The notes below the pieces were generated by a model. It had not been told where the DNA came from and searched no databases. It saw nothing but the letters and a program-made list of their open reading frames with translations. This document shows, piece by piece, positions 25,645-32,533 of a stretch of 32,533 nt of DNA (the stretch's first letter is position 1; each line of letters opens with the position of its first letter). The position numbers were made by a program, and so were the translations under genes. Origin of the DNA: an uncultured Lachnospiraceae bacterium (GTDB taxonomy: Bacteria; Bacillota; Clostridia; Lachnospirales; Lachnospiraceae); NCBI GenBank assembly GCA_910584585.1, contig CAJUBP010000052.1, positions 1 through 32,533 of the forward strand. The letters are read 5' to 3'.

Positions 25645-27060
25645 ATGAAGTTGTGGCAGAAGATTTTCCTGTATACATTGATACTGGTGATGCTGGCAGT
25701 GAGCATGACCAGTATTTTGTTATTGAAAAGTAGTTTTTCTTTTGCGCTGAATCAGAAAAAGCAGAGTGTGTACAGCGAACATGAATTTTTAATTACCAGC
25801 TTTAAGAGCATGATGATTACGGAACGTTTGAGGGAAAACGCCATTGTGCTGGAAGAAAAGAAACTGAAAAAGTTTATGGAAGGCACTTTCGGCAAAAATA
25901 TAGAAGGCAATGGAATTCTGTTTCGCAATGCCAGAAACGAGCATTTTTACAGCAACCGGGAAATCAAAGTGCCCGAAGGACTGCTGGAGGCTGTGATGGA
26001 CAGCGGGAAAAGTTATATGCAGGTGGAAGAGCACAAGCTGTACACAGCCTCTGCGGAGAGCATTGAGGGAAAAACTTATTATGTGGTGACGGAAAGTGAT
26101 ATTTCGGATGTGATGGAGATTCACGAAAATATGTTATGGCAGATTCAGGCTATCAGCATGGCCTGCGCCGTTGTGATTGCGTTGATTTTGCTGGTGGTGG
26201 TAAAAATGCTGCTCCATCCTCTGAAGAAAATTAATGAGGGGACCAGGTCTATCGCCCAGGGAAGCTATCAGGAGCGCGTGCCGGAGCGGGGGCATGACGA
26301 GCTTTCTGAACTTGCCCATAATATGAATTGTATGGCGGAAGCGGTGGAAACCAACGTGCGCGCTTTGGAGCATGTGGCGGAGGATCGGAAGCAGTTTATT
26401 GACAATCTTTCCCATGAAATGAAAACGCCTCTTACTTCTATACTGGGATTTTCGGATCTCCTGCAGATAAAAAAAGACATCACCGAAGAGAGCCGGATCG
26501 AATATGCCGGCATTATCAAGGCAGAAGCCACCCGTATGCGGACACTTTCCGGTAAATTAATGGAATTGATCACGGTGGGCGAGGCCAATCTGGAGTGGAG
26601 CCAGGAAGAAATGCAGGGGCTGTTTGGGGAAATCGGAGCTTCTTTAAAAGTAATTACGAATAACCGGAACATGCGCTTAAGCTGTCAGTCAGAGCCGGGC
26701 AGCCTGTGGGTGGATCGGGAATTGTTCAAATCTCTTTTGTATAATCTGGTGGATAACGCGGTGAAGGCTTCCGGGGAGGGAGGCAGAATCCAGGTGAGCG
26801 GACATTTTGAAGAGGACTGGTTCTGCATTCTGGTATCGGATGAAGGGGTGGGCATTCCAAAGGAAGAACTGGAAAAGATCACCCAGGCGTTTTATATGGT
26901 GGATAAAGTCAGGGGCAGGGCCAACGGCGGGGCAGGCCTTGGGCTTGCGCTGTGCAAGGAGATTGTGTCCCTTCACCGGGGAACCATGAAGTTTGAAAGC
27001 GCCCAGGGGGAAGGGACCAGAGTGCTGATTCGCATGAAGGGAGGCGCGGAACATGCATAG
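25645..27060 (+). CDS. Sensor histidine kinase (two-transmembrane, HAMP)
   Basis: A 471-aa membrane kinase. Two transmembrane helices (about residues 8-28 and 169-190) bracket an extracytoplasmic sensor of about 140 aa. A HAMP linker follows (LLHPLKKINEGTRSIAQGSY). The dimerisation/phosphoacceptor domain has His257 in FIDNLSHEMKTPLTSILGF. The ATPase domain shows NLVDNAVKAS (N box), VSDEGVGIP (G1), a FYMVDK F box and GGAGLGLALC (G2). GGGAGG (25630-25635) lies 9 nt before ATG 25645. It pairs with the upstream OmpR regulator. Its 3' end is part of the triplicated 63-bp region shared with the next gene. Confidence 0.95.
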   Translation: MKLWQKIFLYTLILVMLAVSMTSILLLKSSFSFALNQKKQSVYSEHEFLITSFKSMMITERLRENAIVLEEKKLKKFMEGTFGKNIEGNGILFRNARNEHFYSNREIKVPEGLLEAVMDSGKSYMQVEEHKLYTASAESIEGKTYYVVTESDISDVMEIHENMLWQIQAISMACAVVIALILLVVVKMLLHPLKKINEGTRSIAQGSYQERVPERGHDELSELAHNMNCMAEAVETNVRALEHVAEDRKQFIDNLSHEMKTPLTSILGFSDLLQIKKDITEESRIEYAGIIKAEATRMRTLSGKLMELITVGEANLEWSQEEMQGLFGEIGASLKVITNNRNMRLSCQSEPGSLWVDRELFKSLLYNLVDNAVKASGEGGRIQVSGHFEEDWFCILVSDEGVGIPKEELEKITQAFYMVDKVRGRANGGAGLGLALCKEIVSLHRGTMKFESAQGEGTRVLIRMKGGAEHA

Positions 27061-27200
27061 AGCCAAATCCCAGCCGTCAAAGGCTGCGCCGGTGATCGTA
27101 AAAGGAGGCGCAGATATGCACAGAGTCAAATCTCAGCCGTCAAAGGCATCGTCGGCGCTCATGAAAGGAGGCGCGGATATGCACAGAATCAAATCCCTGT
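27034..27200 (+). repeat. 63-bp tandem triplication carrying ribosome-binding site and start codon
   Basis: Three copies of a segment of consensus GGAGGCGCRGAT-ATGCACAGARTCAAATC put ATG codons at 27053, 27116 and 27179, exactly 63 bp (21 codons) apart and in one frame. Each ATG has AAGGGAGG or AAAGGAGG upstream. The first copy overlaps the kinase's 3' end and the third leads into the membrane anchor of the next protein. Confidence 0.9.
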
Positions 27201-28210
27201 TCCTGACATTTTTATGCGCGGGAATGATTTTGGGAGCCGGATATCTGGTAATTGTAAAGAGCGGCCAGAAAGTATTGGAGCGGGAGCGGATTTTGGAAGA
27301 GTCTGTGTATGAGGACACCAGTTCCAATATTTTCTATGGAAAAATCGAGGAGGATGTTGAATTATTTCCCTGGAGTTATTATCCGAAAGACAGTACAGCG
27401 GAAATTACCGGAGATTTTCCCAAATTTCAGGCAATGGCATTGGAAGATTGGGATGAGGAAATCGAGGCGGAAATGAAGGAAGCCCAGAATTGGTATCTGT
27501 ATCAGATGATTGGATGGCAGAGCGATACGCCTGAGGAAGAAGTATGGGAATTGTACCGCGACAGCCAGAAAAGCATTATGGACAGTATGGTGAGGGTGGA
27601 TAATTCTCCCTTTGGCCCGGCCACCATTTATTTTTATCAGGATGTGATGCAGTTGGGAGAAAAGCAGTATCAGATACGGATTGCCTGCAGCGACTGGAAT
27701 GTGATCAGCTTTAATTGTTTTGAGTACCGCAGCGGACAGGAGAGGGACAGGGAAGCCTGGGCAGAGGGAAAAGAGAAGCTGGCGAAGATTGTGGAGGAAT
27801 CGGAGGATCAGCTTGCAGAATATTATGATTATATGATACTGCTGCGGGATCAGGATCTGGTTACGGCTTATGATGAAGAGGAAGGGTATATCAATACTTA
27901 TCTTCAGAGTCTGTACTGGCTGGAAGAGATTATGAACGGAAGAGAGTACGGGTATCAGTATATTTCCGATGGAGTGCGGCTTATGATACAGGACTGGAAC
28001 ACGACCCGGGAGGAAAAGGGGAACGCGGTGATTTCAGGCAACGGATCTGAAACAGAGACTTCCGTAAACGCGGATCCCAGTTACTCTTATCAGATTGTGG
28101 AATTGAAGGATATGATTCTGCTGTTGATGCAGGGAGAGGAAACCCTTGGAATATTTTACGATCCCATGGAACAGCATTTCTGCGGTTTTAACTTTTTTTA
28201 TGAATATTAA
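27179..28210 (+). CDS. Membrane-anchored extracytoplasmic protein linked to the two-component system, function unknown
   Basis: From ATG 27179 the product is 343 aa. It begins with a signal anchor (MHRIKSLFLTFLCAGMILGA, about residues 5-27) and continues as an acidic, tyrosine- and tryptophan-rich outer domain with several Glu-rich helices (DWDEEIEAEMKEAQNWYLYQ, RDREAWAEGKEKLAKIVEES). I recognise no family. In-frame ATGs at 27116 and 27053 each have a ribosome-binding site and would add 21 or 42 hydrophilic residues before the anchor. I choose 27179 because a signal anchor normally lies at the N-terminus. Position after the kinase suggests an accessory sensor or modulator, as membrane-anchored YycH/YycI are for WalK; this is analogy, not homology. 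It ends about 150 nt before clpX. Confidence 0.72.
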   Translation: MHRIKSLFLTFLCAGMILGAGYLVIVKSGQKVLERERILEESVYEDTSSNIFYGKIEEDVELFPWSYYPKDSTAEITGDFPKFQAMALEDWDEEIEAEMKEAQNWYLYQMIGWQSDTPEEEVWELYRDSQKSIMDSMVRVDNSPFGPATIYFYQDVMQLGEKQYQIRIACSDWNVISFNCFEYRSGQERDREAWAEGKEKLAKIVEESEDQLAEYYDYMILLRDQDLVTAYDEEEGYINTYLQSLYWLEEIMNGREYGYQYISDGVRLMIQDWNTTREEKGNAVISGNGSETETSVNADPSYSYQIVELKDMILLLMQGEETLGIFYDPMEQHFCGFNFFYEY

Positions 28211-28236
28211 ATTTTTCGAAAGCATTAGAAAAACGG

Positions 28237-28265
28237 TTGTGCTATCGGAAACTCTGTCTTATAAT
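28237..28265 (+). promoter_or_regulatory. Probable sigma-A promoter of the clpX-like gene
   Basis: A perfect TATAAT (28260-28265) has TTGTGC (28237-28242) 17 nt upstream. The -35 matches only three of six consensus bases, so strength is uncertain. No terminator hairpin is evident between the previous gene and this promoter. Confidence 0.5.
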
Positions 28266-28360
28266 AAAGTTATGTTTCGGATAAAAATGATAAAGGATGA
28301 TATAAGATAGTTAAGAGATAAAAAGCGGTAAAATCCGGAAGGAAAGAGGAGAATTCAAAA

Positions 28361-29920
28361 ATGAACAACACAGATAAGTTTGACGATACAGATTTTCGTG
28401 AAGTAATATCAGATTCAGAAGAGCCGGATAAGGCTGCCGGGCCCAATGGAAGCGGCGGCAAAGGGGAGATTCAGAAGTCTGAGCAGAGCGGGCCAGAGGG
28501 CGGTTCGAAGGAGAACAGTTCCGATTCCGGGGACAAAGAGAGTGAATACGAGGATACCTGTTATATCTGCCACAGGCCGGAGAGCAAGGCCGGCAAGATG
28601 ATTAAGATACCCAATGAGATCTGCATTTGCGCAGATTGTATGCAGAAGACCTTTGACAGCATGAGCCAGGTGAGCTTTCCCATCGGGGATATGAGCAATT
28701 TCGGCAATATGCCCAATATCAGCATGATTAATTTGTCTGAGCTGCAGAATATGGGCATGATGCCCAAGAGCCAGAAGCTGAAAAAAAAGCGGGCCAAAGA
28801 AGAGAAGAAAGCGAAGCCTGTGCTGGATATCAAGTCAATTCCCGCACCTCACAAGATCAAAGCCAGCTTAGACGAGTATGTGGTAGGCCAGGAACACGCC
28901 AAGAAGGTAATGTCTGTGGCTGTTTACAACCACTATAAGCGGGTGGGATGCGACAATAAGGACGGCGTAGAGATCGAGAAGTCCAACATGCTGATGTTAG
29001 GGCCCACCGGAAGCGGGAAGACTTATATGGTAAGAACCCTTGCCAGGCTTTTGGATGTGCCTCTGGCCATTGCGGACGCCACATCCCTGACAGAGGCCGG
29101 GTATATCGGGGACGATATTGAGAGCGTGGTTTCCAAGCTGCTGGCGGCTGCGGAGAATGATGTGGAACGGGCAGAGCACGGCATCATATTCATTGACGAA
29201 ATTGATAAAATTGCCAAGAAGAGAAATACTCATCAGAGGGATGTCAGCGGAGAGAGCGTGCAGCAGGGAATGCTGAAATTATTAGAAGGGGCCGACATAG
29301 AAGTTCCCGTGGGGGCCAACAGCAAGAACGCCATGGTGCCTCTCGCCACAGTGAATACCAGAAATATTCTGTTCATCTGCGGCGGCGCCTTTCCGGATCT
29401 GGACGAAATTATTAAAGAGCGGCTGAACAAGAAGTCCGCCATGGGATTTCATGCGGATTTGAAGGATAAATACGATAAGGAAGACAATATTCTCCACAGG
29501 GTGGAAGTAGAGGATATCCGCAAATACGGCATGATTCCGGAATTTCTGGGCCGGCTTCCGGTGATTTTCGCGTTGGACGCCTTATCCGAGGATATGCTGG
29601 TGCGGATTCTGACGGAACCGAAGAACGCCATTATCAAACAGTACCAGAAGCTGCTGGCCATGGATGAGGTGAAGCTGGAATTTGACGAAGGGGCCCTTCA
29701 TGCCATTGCTGGGAAAGCCAGGAAGAAAGATGTGGGGGCCAGGGCGCTGCGGGCCATTCTGGAAGAATTTATGCTTGATATTATGTATGAGATTCCCAAG
29801 GATGACAACATCGGCATGGTAACCATTACCGGGGAATATATTGAGAATAAGGGAGGCCCGATTATTACCATGCGGGGCTGTCCGGTTCTGGAAGAGAAGG
29901 CCAAGGCGGCAGGCGCGTAA
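28361..29920 (+). CDS. clpX: ClpX-type AAA+ unfoldase, divergent, with an acidic N-terminal extension
   Basis: A 519-aa protein, about 90 aa longer than typical ClpX. Residues 1-65 are an acidic, Ser/Gly-rich extension. A zinc-binding domain follows (Cys67, Cys70, Cys90, Cys93), then an added Met/Asn-rich linker and the AAA+ core: Walker A GPTGSGKT (214-221), pore loop GYIG, Walker B IIFIDEIDK (Asp279-Glu280), RDVSGESVQQ and the PEFLGRLPV sensor region. ClpX unfolds tagged proteins and feeds them to ClpP; the IGF-type docking loop appears here as MGF. Where E. coli ClpX has the RKH pore loop, this protein has SKN. No clpP lies nearby, so it may be a second ClpX paralogue. AGAGGAG lies 9 nt before the ATG. 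Confidence 0.88.
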   Translation: MNNTDKFDDTDFREVISDSEEPDKAAGPNGSGGKGEIQKSEQSGPEGGSKENSSDSGDKESEYEDTCYICHRPESKAGKMIKIPNEICICADCMQKTFDSMSQVSFPIGDMSNFGNMPNISMINLSELQNMGMMPKSQKLKKKRAKEEKKAKPVLDIKSIPAPHKIKASLDEYVVGQEHAKKVMSVAVYNHYKRVGCDNKDGVEIEKSNMLMLGPTGSGKTYMVRTLARLLDVPLAIADATSLTEAGYIGDDIESVVSKLLAAAENDVERAEHGIIFIDEIDKIAKKRNTHQRDVSGESVQQGMLKLLEGADIEVPVGANSKNAMVPLATVNTRNILFICGGAFPDLDEIIKERLNKKSAMGFHADLKDKYDKEDNILHRVEVEDIRKYGMIPEFLGRLPVIFALDALSEDMLVRILTEPKNAIIKQYQKLLAMDEVKLEFDEGALHAIAGKARKKDVGARALRAILEEFMLDIMYEIPKDDNIGMVTITGEYIENKGGPIITMRGCPVLEEKAKAAGA

Positions 29921-29950
29921 TTTCGGATGGGTTTCGGCCCGGAGAAACAG

Positions 29951-30031
29951 CTTGCGAAAGGAACACCGAAGGGGCGCCTGTGCTTGCGAAAGGAAAATCG
30001 AAAGGGTGTCTGTGCCAGCGAAAGGAACGGG
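29951..30031 (+). repeat. 32-bp intergenic tandem repeat, 2.5 copies
   Basis: Units begin at 29951, 29983 and 30015 (the last partial), each with (C/T)(T/A)GCGAAAGGAA followed by CGAA(A/G)GGG. The period is exactly 32 bp. The unit contains a Shine-Dalgarno-like GAAAGGA but no start codon follows at useful spacing. They fill most of the clpX-subtilase gap. Confidence 0.8.
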
Positions 30032-30088
30032 AACTGAATATTTTGGCTGTGCTTTACATAGTATGATAAAAAAAGAAAAGAGCAGAAT

Positions 30089-31771
30089 ATGGATTGTGAA
30101 GAAGCCGTATATTCAAATGACTACTATGATTTTATTATGGAATATACCATGCCTGGTTTTGGGACGCCGGTAAGTTCCTGTGTGCAAAAAATTGACGCTT
30201 CCTATGATGTTGCTTATCTGCCCAGGGCAGGGAGCCTTTCTTTGAATATTCAGAATTACAACTATACGTCTATTCCGAAATGTTATACCCTGATGGATGA
30301 GAGCGCTCTGGAAGCAAGCGGGATATTGAGGATACAGAACCAACCGACCCTGTCCCTGAAGGGACAGGGCGTTTTGATTGGTTTTTTGGATACTGGCATT
30401 GATTATTTGAATCCGGTATTCAGAAACAGTGACGGCAGCACGAGAATCACGGCAATCTGGGATCAGACGGATCGCAGCGGGATACCGCCGGAAGGATTTC
30501 TCTACGGAACGGAATATATGGATACCAGCATTAATGAAGCTTTGCAGGCAGGAAATCCAAGGGATGTTGTGCCTGTGACGGATCCGGAGGGCCATGGCAC
30601 GTTTATGGCAAGCGTGGCGGCAGGAAGCCAGATTCGGGAAGAAGAATTTATCGGAGCGGCTCCTTATGCCAGGATTGCAATGGTGAAGCTGAAACCGGCA
30701 AAGCAGTATTTGAGAGAGTTCTATTTTATCCCGGAGGATGCGGAGGCATATCAGGAAAATGACATAATGGCGGGGCTGGCCTATCTGGATCAGCTTGCCA
30801 AAAGAGTTCGGATGCCCCTGGTGATCTGTTTCGGCCTTGGCTCTAATATGGGAAGTCATACAGGGGTCAGCCATTTAAGCACCATGCTCAATAACATTAC
30901 GCTGCGCAGCGGAAGGGTGGCAGTTACCGCTGTGGGAAATGAAGGAAATGAAAGGCATCATTATTTCGGCCAGATGGAAAATGGGCAGGAATATCAGAAT
31001 GTGGAAATCAGCGTGAGTGAGGGAGTAGAGGGATTTTCAGCGGAGCTGTGGGCCAGAGCGCCCCAGCGGTTTGTGATAGAGATTATTTCCCCTACTGGAG
31101 AGAGGATGCCCAGTGACTATATTCTGTCCGGAGGCAGGGAATTCCGCTTTTTGTTCGAGGACACCAGGGTAACGGTGGATTACCGGATTACCGGGATTTT
31201 GAATGGGGCTCAGGTAATTTATATGCGCTTTGAGCATCCCTCCCAGGGGCTGTGGAATATCCGGGTATTTCCAGAGGTGGAACTGGCAAGTATTTTTAAC
31301 ATGTGGCTGCCTGTGGAGGAGCTTTCCACCGGGGAAGTGTTTTTTGTCCGTTCCAATCCGGATACCACCATTACGGTTCCATCCACCGCCATCGTTCCGA
31401 TTGCCGTAGGGGCGTATGATGTGCGGGACAACAGCATTTATCTGCGCTCCGGCAGAGGATTTACCTCCAATGGCTGGATTAAGCCGGATCTGGTGGCCCC
31501 GGGAGTGGGCGTATTCGGGGCGGGGCTGAATAATCAGTTTACCACCCGGGACGGCACCAGCGTGGCGGCGGCAATCACGGCGGGAGCAGTCGCCCTGATG
31601 TTAGAATGGGGAATTGTAAGGGGCAATTATACGGCAATTACCAGCATTGAGATCAAGAATGTACTGATCCGCGGGGCGGCCCGAGACAGTAAGCGGACTT
31701 ACCCGGATCAGTCCTTCGGCTGGGGAAGGCTGGATCTCTACCAGGCGTTTGAAGATTTCAGGATTCGGTGA
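30089..31771 (+). CDS. CspB-like S8 (subtilisin) family serine protease
   Basis: A 560-aa subtilase with no signal peptide. The N-terminal CEEAVYSNDYYDFIMEY...CVQKIDASYDVAYL stretch resembles the short prodomain of clostridial Csp-type subtilases. The catalytic triad is intact: Asp101 in GVLIGFLDTGIDY, His169 in DPEGHGTFMAS and Ser491 in RDGTSVAAA. A jellyroll-like insertion lies between His and Ser (about 320-430), also typical of the group. Csp proteases activate the spore-cortex hydrolase SleC in some Clostridia, but related S8 proteins occur in many copies in Lachnospiraceae with other or unknown roles. The only ATG compatible with the prodomain (30089) has a weak AAAAGAG upstream. It is 14 nt from the next gene, probably an operon. 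Confidence 0.87.
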   Translation: MDCEEAVYSNDYYDFIMEYTMPGFGTPVSSCVQKIDASYDVAYLPRAGSLSLNIQNYNYTSIPKCYTLMDESALEASGILRIQNQPTLSLKGQGVLIGFLDTGIDYLNPVFRNSDGSTRITAIWDQTDRSGIPPEGFLYGTEYMDTSINEALQAGNPRDVVPVTDPEGHGTFMASVAAGSQIREEEFIGAAPYARIAMVKLKPAKQYLREFYFIPEDAEAYQENDIMAGLAYLDQLAKRVRMPLVICFGLGSNMGSHTGVSHLSTMLNNITLRSGRVAVTAVGNEGNERHHYFGQMENGQEYQNVEISVSEGVEGFSAELWARAPQRFVIEIISPTGERMPSDYILSGGREFRFLFEDTRVTVDYRITGILNGAQVIYMRFEHPSQGLWNIRVFPEVELASIFNMWLPVEELSTGEVFFVRSNPDTTITVPSTAIVPIAVGAYDVRDNSIYLRSGRGFTSNGWIKPDLVAPGVGVFGAGLNNQFTTRDGTSVAAAITAGAVALMLEWGIVRGNYTAITSIEIKNVLIRGAARDSKRTYPDQSFGWGRLDLYQAFEDFRIR

Positions 31772-31784
31772 AAGGAGACAAAGG

Positions 31785-32234
31785 ATGAAATATGCAGCAG
31801 TGGCGGCGGCAGTGTTTGCCGGAGATTTTTTTCTGAAGGAGCAGTCGGAGAAACGGAAAGATTGGAACGAAAGGGAAATATGCCGGGGCCGGATTGTTCT
31901 AAAGAAATATCATAACAGAGGAGCGGCTCTGAATTTTATGGAGGGGCGGCCGGGGCTGCTGAAGAAAATATCTTTTGGCATGCTGCTGGTTCTGGGCATA
32001 CTGTGGTACCTCTTTTGGCGCAAAAAAGAAAATCCCGCAGTCCTGTTGGGATTGAGCCTGGCCATCGGAGGAGGAGCCAATAATTTTTACGACAGATTGA
32101 AGCGGGGGTATGTGGTGGACTATTTCAGCTTCAGGACTCCCTGGAACTGGCTGAATCAGATTATTTTTAATATTTCTGACCTGTGTATTTTTATCGGCAC
32201 ATTGATAGCAGTGGCGTCGAAGCCGATGTCTTGA
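31785..32234 (+). CDS. Divergent signal peptidase II (LspA-like)
   Basis: A 149-aa membrane protein with four hydrophobic segments, the usual LspA layout. Lipoprotein signal peptidase removes signal peptides from diacylated prolipoproteins. Recognisable motifs are GDFFLKEQ near the N-terminus (family DxxxK), YHNRGAALNF (family N-x-GAAF), GGGANNFYDRLKRGYVVDYF with Asp103, and NQIIFNISDL with Asp132. The last two aspartates match the family's catalytic pair. NNFYDR replaces the usual GNLIDR, so this is a diverged member, perhaps a second paralogue. ATG 31785 has AAAGGAG 7 nt upstream; 36 nt of in-frame sequence before it is rejected for that reason. It follows the subtilase gene by 13 nt. Confidence 0.8.
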   Translation: MKYAAVAAAVFAGDFFLKEQSEKRKDWNEREICRGRIVLKKYHNRGAALNFMEGRPGLLKKISFGMLLVLGILWYLFWRKKENPAVLLGLSLAIGGGANNFYDRLKRGYVVDYFSFRTPWNWLNQIIFNISDLCIFIGTLIAVASKPMS

Positions 32235-32253
32235 AAACAGGGATAATTATGTG

Positions 32254-32468
32254 CTAGAGCGTGTCTTAAAATTCATTCCCGCCATCTGCACTAAGGAATC
32301 CACCAGGCTTCGCACCTGATACCCCCTTAGTGCCAAGCATCCCCCACTTAGCGCGATATTTGCGCCAAATTCAGGTTACATAGCCCGCTATGCGCCCTTC
32401 ATTTGGCACAAATCTCCCACTAAGTGGAGAATACATCTGTCAGAAAGCAATTTTAAGACACGCTCTAG
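32254..32468. mobile_element. 215-bp MITE-like element with 20-bp perfect terminal inverted repeats
   Basis: CTAGAGCGTGTCTTAAAATT (32254-32273) is matched by its exact reverse complement at 32449-32468. Inside are two nested hairpins: CACTAAGG/CCTTAGTG (32289-32296 with 32325-32332) and CCACTTAG/CTAAGTGG (32344-32351 with 32420-32427), the latter enclosing CATAGC/GCTATG (32379-32392). There is no coding capacity. If the outer TA on each side is the target duplication, the element would fit IS630/Tc1-type mobilisation. It could also fold as one long structured RNA. Confidence 0.75.
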
Positions 32469-32478
32469 AATGCAAAAA

Positions 32479-32533
32479 GAAGGGGCTGTCGGGAAATGAT
32501 ACTTTTTAGACCTGATTCCCCAAAAAGAGAACT
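32479..32533. other. Unassigned end of window, possible edge of another repeat
   Basis: The last bases (AAGGGGCTGTCGGGAAATGA and onward) carry no open frame start with a ribosome-binding site. The GGGGCTGTC start resembles insertion-sequence ends in general character, but the element, if any, runs past the window edge and cannot be judged. Confidence 0.2.

Noticed and set aside
29951..30031. Possible mini CRISPR array
   Set aside because: The units are adjacent with no unique spacers and are not repeated elsewhere; no cas gene is present. It is a simple tandem repeat.
29841..30173. Arg-rich open frame across the clpX end and the intergenic repeats
   Set aside because: It overlaps the well-supported end of clpX and the subtilase start in another frame, and its composition is that of a shadow frame.
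1..32533. tRNA, rRNA or phage/integrase genes
   Set aside because: No cloverleaf, rRNA-like segment, integrase or phage structural gene was recognised on either strand by eye.

Overview
The window looks like a chromosomal segment of a Gram-positive gut anaerobe of the class Clostridia, most likely Lachnospiraceae. This is inferred from gene content: BspA-type leucine-rich-repeat proteins with MBG/Big_2/FnIII tails, a class B sortase with a PKTG-type substrate, a tryptophan T-box leader before a complete trpEGDCFBA operon, and a CspB-like subtilase. No rRNA or tRNA gene is present to fix the taxonomy.

Layout. Positions 1-7540 are an AT-rich surface/secretome block: a 1008-aa LRR_5 protein, a decayed copy of a related gene (3176-4110), a secreted HEITH-motif putative metallopeptidase (4190-5155) and a 781-aa secreted protein of unknown function (5195-7540). 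Positions 7570-13233 hold a TetR-family regulator with its own promoter and terminator, then a 1328-aa cell-wall-anchored adhesin overlapping the gene for its probable class B sortase. Positions 13281-17235 hold a 1249-aa secreted multidomain protein with its own promoter and terminator. A minus-strand Rrf2-family regulator (17377-17796) diverges from the trp operon. The trp operon (17964-24824) has a strong promoter, a T-box riboswitch with a UGG specifier, and seven tightly packed or overlapping genes. Next come an OmpR-type two-component system plus a membrane-anchored partner of unknown function (24945-28210), a divergent ClpX (28361-29920), a CspB-like subtilase (30089-31771), a divergent LspA-like protein (31785-32234), and a 215-bp non-coding MITE-like inverted-repeat element (32254-32468).

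How the parts fit. The trp operon makes tryptophan from chorismate and should be expressed when uncharged tRNA-Trp accumulates. The adhesin and sortase form a substrate/enzyme pair. The strongest new signal is that both large surface-protein units (adhesin-sortase at 8475 and the secreted protein at 13428) have a homopolymeric G tract (9 G and 8 G) inside the 18-nt spacer of a predicted sigma-A promoter. Loss of one G would give the optimal 17-nt spacing in either case. This is the layout of a phase-variable promoter, so the two loci may switch independently. In the adhesin promoter a 19-bp site that also occurs 101 bp upstream overlaps the -35, a plausible operator for the adjacent TetR protein.

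A second theme is in-place tandem duplication at gene junctions: 36 bp x3 at the trpC/trpF junction, 63 bp x3 (each with a Shine-Dalgarno and ATG) at the histidine kinase/partner junction, and 32 bp x2.5 between clpX and the subtilase.

All functional statements come from reading motifs by eye. No database search or structure prediction was run.
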